Of a stretch of 11,588 nt of DNA, positions 1 to 5,585 are shown piece by piece. Where the stretch lies: assembly GCA_051306365.1 (NCBI GenBank), contig JBPPNC010000211.1, positions 1 to 11,588 on the forward strand, given 5' to 3'. A program made the translations under genes and the position numbers. The stretch is from Svornostia sp051306365. GTDB taxonomy: Bacteria; Actinomycetota; Thermoleophilia; Solirubrobacterales; Solirubrobacteraceae. The number at the start of each line of letters is the position of its first letter. The first letter of the stretch is position 1. The notes beneath the pieces were generated by a model, which saw only the letters and a list, made by a program, of their open reading frames with translations, made no database searches and was not told the origin of the DNA.

Positions 1-1286
1 CCCGCCAGCACGACGACCGCGTGGGCCAGCCGCCCCCACGCAAACGGCACCGCGAACAACGACCGCGTCAGGAAGTGCAGCGCCACGAGCATCACCACGT
101 ACGCCGCGCACAGCGCGATGCCCGCGCCCGAGATCCCCATCGACGGGACCAGCACCACGAGCGCGACCACGTTGGCCCCCAGCCCGAGCGCGGCCGCCGG
201 GACGTTCCGCGTGGTCACGCCCGCCCGCCCGCCGACGGTGACCAGCAGCAGCAGCAGCCCGTACATCGACCATCCGAGTGACACCCACGGCAATGCTTCG
301 TACGCCGACGCGAACTCGGGTGCCGCCAGCAGATCCACGAGCCACCGGCCCAGCAGCGTGAGGCCGGCGACCACGAACCCCGTGACCACGACGTACCACG
401 TGCACACCACCGCGTAGAGGCGGCCGGCCTCGTCGTCGTCCTTCACCGAGTACGCCAGCGGCGGCCACGCCAGCTGGAACGCGCGGACCGTGACGATCAC
501 GATCGTCGACAGCTTCACCGCCAGCGCGTACAAACCCGCGGCGGCGGCTCCCTGCGCACGCAGCAGGTACGCGCGGTCGGCCACGTTCAGGGCGAACACC
601 GCCGCCTCGGCCGGAACCGTGGGAATGCCGAACCGCAGCAGCGGCCCGGGCCCGGCGAACCGCGGGCCGGGACCTCCGATCAGCGCGCGCTGGGACCACC
701 ACACCGCGAGCAGGATCACGGCGGACGCGCCGTAGTTCCCAGCCAGATAGCCGGGCGCGCCCTGGTCGAGCACCACGACGAGCGTGACCGTCAGCGCCAC
801 GGTCAGCAGCACGTTCGCCAGTGATGCCCGCAGGTACATGCGCCGCGCCTCCTGCACGCGCAGCAGCGCGTACGCCATCTCGAGGTTCGTGAACGCCCAC
901 AGGCCGAGCACCGCCACCCGGAACAGCTGCGGGTCCTCGCGCGCGAGCAGCAACTCGCTGACCGGGCCCGCGCCGGCGAGACACAGCAGCGCGGCGAGCG
1001 TCGTGGCCGCCACCACACCGCCCAGCGCGGTGCGGGTCAGCGCGGCGCGTTCCTCCTCGGTCTCCCGCTGGTACCACGCGCGGACGAATGCCTCGCCGAG
1101 CCCCGCCCGAAGGACGATGGAGGTCAGGATGATGAACGTCAGCAGCGTCTCGGCCAGGCCGAAATCCGCAGGCGTCAGCTTCCGCGTGTACAGCGGCAGC
1201 GTGATGAGCGCGAGCGCAGCGGAGACGAGGCTCGCCGACTGGTAGGCGGCGCCGCCCGCCAGCAGGCGGCGGAGATACCCGGGCAC
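1..1286 (-). CDS. Wzx-like polysaccharide flippase (partial, 3' end beyond window)
   Basis: Multi-pass inner-membrane protein of the MOP/MVF exporter superfamily, predicted to move lipid-linked oligosaccharide units across the membrane. The reverse strand translates openly from GTG at 1286 to the window edge, about 428 residues without a stop. The N-terminus has the family hallmark: a hydrophobic helix ending LITLPLYTRKLTPADFG (residues 28-43), followed by repeated hydrophobic segments separated by short Arg-rich loops. A second-half repeat begins near FGIPTVPAEAAVF. Full-length relatives are usually 430-500 residues, so only the last helices are probably missing. The start lies 11 nt after the stop of the PadR gene, suggesting co-transcription. 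No clear Shine-Dalgarno is visible, so the exact start is less certain than the family. No codon anomaly was noticed. A less likely alternative is a MurJ-type lipid II flippase; the context favours polysaccharide export. Confidence 0.88.
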   Translation of the reverse strand, partial: MPGYLRRLLAGGAAYQSASLVSAALALITLPLYTRKLTPADFGLAETLLTFIILTSIVLRAGLGEAFVRAWYQRETEEERAALTRTALGGVVAATTLAALLCLAGAGPVSELLLAREDPQLFRVAVLGLWAFTNLEMAYALLRVQEARRMYLRASLANVLLTVALTVTLVVVLDQGAPGYLAGNYGASAVILLAVWWSQRALIGGPGPRFAGPGPLLRFGIPTVPAEAAVFALNVADRAYLLRAQGAAAAGLYALAVKLSTIVIVTVRAFQLAWPPLAYSVKDDDEAGRLYAVVCTWYVVVTGFVVAGLTLLGRWLVDLLAAPEFASAYEALPWVSLGWSMYGLLLLLVTVGGRAGVTTRNVPAAALGLGANVVALVVLVPSMGISGAGIALCAAYVVMLVALHFLTRSLFAVPFAWGRLAHAVVVLA

Positions 1287-1297
1287 GGCGCGGGACG

Positions 1298-1873
1298 CTA
1301 CGCCACGGCGCCGTCGACCGGCGGGACCGCGGGCCACGGCTCGGGGCCGCGGATCTCCTCGGGCAGCTCATCGAACCACGCGACCACGGCACGCTCGTAG
1401 CCGAGCCCGAACCGCATGGTCGCCCACGCGAACGGGTCCGCGTCCGGCGCGGCCTCCACTCCCCGCATGAGCGTCTCGAGCCGCTGGAGACGGGTCGCGT
1501 GCACCGTGCGGTGGTGCCGCACCGCGGGAACGAGCTCGCCCGCCGGCATGTGCCGCCCCAGGGCGACCAGGAGGAGCAGCGGGAAGCGGATGACCTCCTC
1601 GCCGGGCTCGCGCTTCGCCCACGCGAGGAACGCCGCGCGGCCGGCGGCGGTGATCTCGTACGGGCGCCGTTCGCGCGGACCCGGGTCGCCCGCCTCGACG
1701 TACCCCGATTCCGCCATGCGCGCCAGCTCGCGGTAGACCTGGCTGCGCGTCAGCGACCAGAAGGGGCCGATCGCCGCCTCGGCGGTGGCGACGAGGTCCC
1801 AGCCCGTGCGCGGGCCGTCGTGGAGGAAGCCGAGGAGGGAGGCGGCGGTGGCGTTGAGGTCGTGGGGGGCCAT
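1298..1873 (-). CDS. PadR-family transcriptional regulator
   Basis: Cytoplasmic DNA-binding protein of 191 residues, a typical PadR length. Residues 8-88 form the winged helix: the opening helix (ATAASLLGFLHDGPRTGWDL), a recognition-helix segment SLTRSQVYRELARMAESGYV (40-59) and the wing ending RRPYEITAAGRAAFLAW (69-85). Residues 95-170 are a helical PadR C-terminal dimerisation region. The open frame extends upstream to 2443, but that part overlaps the divergent glycosyltransferase and has no family similarity; ATG at 1873 begins exactly where the fold begins. The ligand is unknown. PadR proteins commonly repress their own operon. This one lies just before a flippase and diverges from a glycosyltransferase across only 54 bp, so local control of the glycan genes is plausible but inferred. 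Confidence 0.9.
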   Translation of the reverse strand: MAPHDLNATAASLLGFLHDGPRTGWDLVATAEAAIGPFWSLTRSQVYRELARMAESGYVEAGDPGPRERRPYEITAAGRAAFLAWAKREPGEEVIRFPLLLLVALGRHMPAGELVPAVRHHRTVHATRLQRLETLMRGVEAAPDADPFAWATMRFGLGYERAVVAWFDELPEEIRGPEPWPAVPPVDGAVA

Positions 1874-1927
1874 GGGCAGGCGCGGAGTCTTCCACGGAGC
1901 GAGACAGCACGTCGCACCGCCGGAGGC

Positions 1928-2983
1928 ATGGACTACCGTGCGCGCACCGTGGATCGCCCGCTCTGCCTGCTGCTGCTCCCCCGCCCACTCGACGCGTTCA
2001 TCCTGCGCGACCAGGCCGAGGATCTGCTGCGCGCCGAGGGCGTCGTCGCGGCCGATCCGCCCCCCGTGCGGTACGGCGCGTTCGCGCGGCTGCCAGCGCC
2101 CGCCGCCTCCCGACTGGCGCGCACGACGGCGCGACGGCTGCTTCGCCAGCTGCCGGGGGACCTGCGGGCGCTCGTGATCTTCCACCCCGCGCAGTGGCCG
2201 CTCGCGCGCGAGATCCTCGCCGCACGCCCGCAGGCCGAGCTCTGGTACGGGCGCTGGGACCGCTACGAGACGGCGTACGACGCCAGCCCGAAGCTGCGCG
2301 ACAAACTCGCCACGTTGCACGAAGAGGCCGCGACGCGGGCGGCCATGACCTTCGTCGCGTCCGACGAGCTCGCGCGGCTCGAACGAGAAGCGGGCCGCGC
2401 GCCGACCCTCGTCGCCCTGGCGGCCGACAGCTTTCCGTCCCACGACCCGGGCACGAGCGTCGTCGCCGTGTCACTCGGCCACCTCGGGCGCCGCTGTGAC
2501 TGGTCGCTGCTGCGCGCCGTCTGCGAACAGGTCCCCGAGCTCACGCTGCTGGCCATCGGCGCCTTCCACGAGGACGAGGTGGCCGGCGAGCCGGACGCCG
2601 CATGGTGCCGTGCGGCGCCGCAGATCGTGTGGCTGGGTGCACGCGACGACGAGGAGGCCGCGCGGCTCATCGGCTGCGCGGACGTCGGGATCGTCCCGTT
2701 CAAGGTCGACCCGTTCAACAACGCCGGGCTGCCGTACCGGATCCTGAAGTACGCACGGCAGGGTGTCCGGACCGTCACGCCGGCACTCGCGGGCGTGCAC
2801 ACGTGGGACACCGCCGTGACGACCGCGGCCGACGCCACCGCGTTCGCCGCCGCCCTGCGCGCGCACGCCGGGCGCCGCGCGACGCCCGACATCGCGCTGC
2901 GCGAGTGGGCGCTCGCGCAGACCGCCGAGCGACAGAACGGGCCGCTGTGGGAACGGCTCGCAGACCTCGGCATCGCCCCGTGA
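1928..2983 (+). CDS. Glycosyltransferase, GT4-like (GT-B fold)
   Basis: Predicted cytoplasmic, retaining sugar transferase of 351 residues that would add a sugar from a nucleotide donor to a lipid-linked glycan. The C-terminal half carries the GT-B donor-binding signature: ADVGIVPF (251-258), then an NNAG turn and LPYRILKYARQGVRTVTP (268-285). This corresponds to the usual 'P-K-ffEYlAaGkPVV' segment, but the acidic residue before the Tyr is replaced by Lys (ILKY). The N-terminal half is a poorly conserved acceptor domain. It also resembles TuaH/GumK-type and WcaI-like enzymes; donor and acceptor cannot be told. ATG 1928 has a GGAGG only 1 nt upstream, too close for normal use. In-frame GTG 1949 is an alternative start, 21 bases further on. 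The stop overlaps the start of the downstream acetyltransferase (GTGA). Confidence 0.85.
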   Translation: MDYRARTVDRPLCLLLLPRPLDAFILRDQAEDLLRAEGVVAADPPPVRYGAFARLPAPAASRLARTTARRLLRQLPGDLRALVIFHPAQWPLAREILAARPQAELWYGRWDRYETAYDASPKLRDKLATLHEEAATRAAMTFVASDELARLEREAGRAPTLVALAADSFPSHDPGTSVVAVSLGHLGRRCDWSLLRAVCEQVPELTLLAIGAFHEDEVAGEPDAAWCRAAPQIVWLGARDDEEAARLIGCADVGIVPFKVDPFNNAGLPYRILKYARQGVRTVTPALAGVHTWDTAVTTAADATAFAAALRAHAGRRATPDIALREWALAQTAERQNGPLWERLADLGIAP

Positions 2984-3474
2984 GCGAGGTCGCCATCACG
3001 CGCCACGGCAGCGACGCGCTCGACGACGTCCGCGCGCTGTACCTCGAGATGCGCGACCACCACGCGGAGATCGCCCCGCACTTCGGCCCGCTGCGCACCG
3101 ACGACGAGGCGTGGGGTCGGCGCGTCAGGACCTACCGCGCGTGGCTCGACGGCGACGACGGCGCGTTCGTCCTCGTCGCCCGCGACCCGGACGGGGCACC
3201 CGTGGGCTACGCATTCACCCACGTGACGAACGGCATGCCGGGCTGGCGTGAACCGGACCGCCTGGGCCTCGTGGAGACGCTGACCGTCACGGCCGGCCGA
3301 CGGGGGGCGGGCATCGGCAAGGCGCTGCTCGACCGGGTGTACGCGGAGCTCGCCCCACTGGGGGTCCACACCGTCGCACTGGACGTCGTGGCGACGAACG
3401 CCGACGCGCGGCGATTCTACGAGCGGGAGGGCCTGACCCCGCGCACTGTGCAGTACTGGGAGACACGCCCGTAG
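2980..3474 (+). CDS. GNAT-family N-acetyltransferase
   Basis: Acetyl-CoA-dependent acyltransferase of 164 residues, the normal length for a one-domain GNAT. Motif A, which binds the CoA pyrophosphate, is at about 98-120: LVETLTVTAGRRGAGIGKAL, with the R-x-x-G-x-G loop at 107-112. Motif B follows as VVATNADARRFYEREGL, in the usual place for the late beta-strand and helix. The GTG start (2980-2982) overlaps the TGA of the glycosyltransferase (2981-2983), so it is probably translationally coupled to it. The substrate is unknown. Coupling to a glycosyltransferase and closeness to a deacetylase suggest acetylation of an amino sugar or nucleotide sugar, but GNATs are diverse and this is inference. 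An ATG-initiated frame from 2602 reads through, but its upstream part is a shadow of the glycosyltransferase gene. Confidence 0.88.
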   Translation: MSEVAITRHGSDALDDVRALYLEMRDHHAEIAPHFGPLRTDDEAWGRRVRTYRAWLDGDDGAFVLVARDPDGAPVGYAFTHVTNGMPGWREPDRLGLVETLTVTAGRRGAGIGKALLDRVYAELAPLGVHTVALDVVATNADARRFYEREGLTPRTVQYWETRP

Positions 3475-3503
3475 ACCACCTCGCCAGACATCCGTTTCCG
3501 GAC

Positions 3504-3531
3504 TCAAGCGCGGCCTGCGCGGCGCCGAGGT
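3504..3531 (+). promoter_or_regulatory. Possible sigma-28 (FliA)-like promoter
   Basis: The short intergenic gap after the acetyltransferase contains TCAAG at 3504-3508, exactly 15 nt, then GCCGAGGT at 3524-3531. FliA-type promoters in gammaproteobacteria follow TCAAG-N15-GCCGATAA, so the -35 box and spacing match and the -10 box matches at 5 of 8 positions. The predicted transcript start would be near 3538. The match is by eye in a GC-rich background and could be accidental; no flagellar gene is in view. Confidence 0.25.
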
Positions 3532-3562
3532 CTCCGCGCATATGGGGATCTCACCTACCCCG

Positions 3563-3591
3563 TCGACTTCGGTCCGGGCATTGCGTACTGT
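3563..3591 (+). promoter_or_regulatory. Possible housekeeping promoter for the deacetylase gene
   Basis: A -35-like TCGACT (3563-3568; 4 of 6 to TTGACA), a 17-nt spacer and a -10-like TACTGT (3586-3591; fits the actinobacterial TANNNT pattern). Transcription would begin near 3598. That lies downstream of the ATG at 3542, so if real it excludes that ATG and favours GTG 3626 or TTG 3632. The surrounding 100 bases are noticeably less GC-rich than the genes, as expected of a promoter. Confidence 0.35.
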
Positions 3592-3625
3592 GTCGGGCAT
3601 CACTGCTGAATGCGCAGCCAGGACT

Positions 3626-4660
3626 GTGCGGTTGGTCTGCGATGACGCGCTGACCGCCGCGCAGGTTTCGCCCGACGAGGTCACGGCACCTCGCCTCACG
3701 GGTCGGCTGCGCCCGCACATCCCCGGCACCACGCGTCGGCTCGCCCAGCGGCTGGCCGTCAAGCGCGGCGTGCTCGACCCCGAGCAGCGTTCGGTGCTGC
3801 GCGCGGAGCGCCTGCGTCGCCGCGTCCTGGGCGCGGCAGCAGCGGCACCCCCGAGGTTCCTCGTGCGGATGGACGAGTTCCCGCACTGGCTGGCCGCCGA
3901 CGAGCCGCGCTTCGGCACGGACGGCTTCGAGCGCTTTCACGCCGTGATGGCCGCGGCGGGCGTGCCGTACCTCACCGCCGTGGTGCCGCAGCCCGGCCCA
4001 AACCCGAGCGACCCGCGCGACACGCGGCGGCGGGAGCTCGACGCCCGCGAGCGCGAGGTGCTCGCCCGCCTGCCGCAGGACGGGGTGACGTTCGGCATGC
4101 ACGGCCTCGACCACCGCACGCGTGACCTGCGCCCCCGCCACCAGGGAGAGCTGCTCGGCCTGGACGACGAGGCGCTGGCGTGGCGGCTCGCGGAGGGCGT
4201 GGCCCAGCTCGCCCGGCACGGCATCTCCACCCGCATCCTCGTGCCGCCGTGGAACCGCTTCGGCGCCAGGCAGTGGCCGGTGCTCGCCGCGCACTTCGAC
4301 GTGATCACCGGCGGGCCGGAGTCGGTCCGCCACATGGGGCTGCAGGCCGGCCCGGTCTGGCACGGCGACGCGGTCTACCTTCCGTCCTACGAACCGTTCT
4401 ACGCGTCGGCCGGCGCGATCGTCGAGCCCGCGCGGGCGGCGATCGAACGGCAGGGCGGCGCATGGATCCCGATCGTCCTGCACTGGGGCTGGGAGCTGGA
4501 GGACGACTTCGAGGGGCTGCGCCGGGTGCTCGACGTGATCGGCCCGCACGCGACGCACTGGGACGCGTTCCTGGGCGCAGTGGACCGCAGCACGGGCCGC
4601 ACCCGTCCAACCACCATCCCCGCCACGCAGACCTCCACGGCCCGCCGCTCGGCAGCGTAG
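3626..4660 (+). CDS. Polysaccharide deacetylase-like protein (NodB-like/DUF2334-type fold)
   Basis: Predicted metal-dependent carbohydrate deacetylase, 344 residues from GTG 3626. An acidic pair follows the first strand in RMDEFPHW (82-89). The metal-binding H-x3-H is in MHGLDHR (158-164). A substrate-groove segment VPPWNRF is at 206-212 and a late His in VLHWGWE at 286. These match the order of motifs in NodB-like enzymes, and the DEF variant suggests a DUF2334-type relative. No signal peptide or membrane helix is evident, so it may act inside the cell or be exported unconventionally. The frame is open back to ATG 3542 (372 residues), but those 28 codons have only about 60% G/C at third positions, against over 85% later, and hold a possible promoter. 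TTG 3632 has better spacing (8 nt) from AGGA at 3620. The last 25 residues are Thr/Arg-rich and probably disordered. Confidence 0.78.
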   Translation: MRLVCDDALTAAQVSPDEVTAPRLTGRLRPHIPGTTRRLAQRLAVKRGVLDPEQRSVLRAERLRRRVLGAAAAAPPRFLVRMDEFPHWLAADEPRFGTDGFERFHAVMAAAGVPYLTAVVPQPGPNPSDPRDTRRRELDAREREVLARLPQDGVTFGMHGLDHRTRDLRPRHQGELLGLDDEALAWRLAEGVAQLARHGISTRILVPPWNRFGARQWPVLAAHFDVITGGPESVRHMGLQAGPVWHGDAVYLPSYEPFYASAGAIVEPARAAIERQGGAWIPIVLHWGWELEDDFEGLRRVLDVIGPHATHWDAFLGAVDRSTGRTRPTTIPATQTSTARRSAA

Positions 4661-4663
4661 CGT
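4658..4663 (+). promoter_or_regulatory. Possible -10 box giving a near-leaderless methyltransferase transcript
   Basis: TAGCGT at 4658-4663 fits the TANNNT actinobacterial -10 pattern, and its first three bases are the stop codon of the deacetylase gene. A transcript would start near 4670, three bases before the ATG at 4673. No Shine-Dalgarno is seen before that ATG, which agrees with leaderless translation. No convincing -35 box was found. Confidence 0.3.
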
Positions 4664-4672
4664 TCACCCCCG

Positions 4673-5584
4673 ATGCCTGAGCCAGACCTCCGCGCCCGCG
4701 CCCGTCATCTCGCCCGCCGAATGTCGCGCCTGCGGTGGCTGACCAAGCGCAAGATCCTCGCGAAGTACGGCTGCTCGCTGCGCGACCAGCCGGGCATCTA
4801 CCTGCGCTACCTCCTGTGGGACCCGGAGGTCGAGAGCTACAGCTACGACATCGTCAACGACGACGAGCTCTGCGCGTTCGGCGCCGCGCATTTCGGCATC
4901 ACGGCCGATCAGGCCCGCGAATTCCTCGCCGAGGCACGCACCGACCCGGAGCTCACGACGCGGCTGAGCGAGCGCACGCGCTGGCGCTTCGACGCGAAGA
5001 CGAAGCTCCCCATCGGCAACCGCCTGCTCTGGTACATCGCGGCCCGGGCGACGAAGCCGAAGCTGATCGTCGAGACCGGGATCTACGAGGGCCTGGGCTC
5101 CCTCGTCCTGCTCCGCGCGCTCGAGCGCAACGCCGCCGACGGCGTGGACGGCCGACTCGTCTCCTTGGACTTCGACCCGCTGTGCGGCTTCCTCGTCCGC
5201 GACGACCCCGCGCTCACCGCGCGGTGGACGAAGGTCATCGGGATGTCGAGTGACCTGCTGCCCGACGTCGTGGCGGGAGAGCCGATCGGCCTGCTGCTCC
5301 AGGACACCCCGCACACCGAGGAGAACCAGCGCCACGAGTTCGGCGTCGCCCTGCGCCAGGCCGCCGACCCGCTGGTCCTCATCGAGGGCAGCGGCGGCTA
5401 CTGCCCGACGATGGGTCAGCTCGCCGGCCAGCTCGGAGTGGATCTGCTGCACTTCCGCGAGCAGCCGAAGGACCACTTCTGGCGGGCGCCAGGCCAGCAG
5501 GTCGTGGTGGTGCCCGGTGCGGTGTCGGCCGCCTGGCCGGGGTGGCCGCAGGACGGCGGGGCCACCAGCAGCGCCGCCGCGTAG
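4673..5584 (+). CDS. Class I SAM-dependent methyltransferase
   Basis: Predicted soluble methyltransferase of 303 residues. Residues 1-115 are a basic helical extension (RARARHLARRMSRLRWLTK near the N-terminus) with an aromatic-rich YLRYLLW segment. The Rossmann core begins with motif I, LIVETGIYEGLGSLVLL (131-147; E134 and the Gly-rich loop bind SAM). Motif II is RLVSLDFD (161-168), whose acidic end would contact the ribose. A later LLLQDTPHTEENQRHEF (208-224) resembles the 'DSLHTYEN' segment of Methyltransf_24-type enzymes. The last 20 residues are Gly/Ala/Pro-rich and probably disordered. It most likely O-methylates a sugar or lipid-linked glycan, judged from the neighbours alone. It begins 12 nt after the deacetylase stop and ends one base before the convergent GT-C gene. 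Confidence 0.8.
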   Translation: MPEPDLRARARHLARRMSRLRWLTKRKILAKYGCSLRDQPGIYLRYLLWDPEVESYSYDIVNDDELCAFGAAHFGITADQAREFLAEARTDPELTTRLSERTRWRFDAKTKLPIGNRLLWYIAARATKPKLIVETGIYEGLGSLVLLRALERNAADGVDGRLVSLDFDPLCGFLVRDDPALTARWTKVIGMSSDLLPDVVAGEPIGLLLQDTPHTEENQRHEFGVALRQAADPLVLIEGSGGYCPTMGQLAGQLGVDLLHFREQPKDHFWRAPGQQVVVVPGAVSAAWPGWPQDGGATSSAAA

Positions 5585-5585
5585 G

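Noticed and set aside
243..260. CAG-type triplet run
   Set aside because: It encodes consecutive leucines (CTG codons) in a membrane helix of the flippase on the minus strand, which is ordinary for this base composition.
642..675. Inverted CGGCCCG/CGGGCCG stretch in the flippase gene
   Set aside because: It arises from repeated Gly-Pro codons (GPGPRFAGPGP) and keeps normal codon use, so it is explained by the protein.
1874..2443. Upstream extension of the PadR frame (190 codons)
   Set aside because: It overlaps the divergent glycosyltransferase and lacks any domain. The PadR fold begins right at ATG 1873.
3508..3539. GC-rich inverted repeat (GCGCGG...CCGCGC) after the acetyltransferase gene, as a terminator
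   Set aside because: The loop is 20 nt, there is no T-tract, and GC-rich self-complementarity is common here.
3610..3645. Eleven-codon upstream frame (ATG to TGA) overlapping the deacetylase start
   Set aside because: No ribosome-binding site and no Trp or repeated-codon pattern suggesting attenuation; a short frame of this size is expected by chance.
2263..3918. Minus-strand open frame of 551 codons
   Set aside because: Antisense to the glycosyltransferase, GNAT and deacetylase genes, which have clear motifs on the plus strand.
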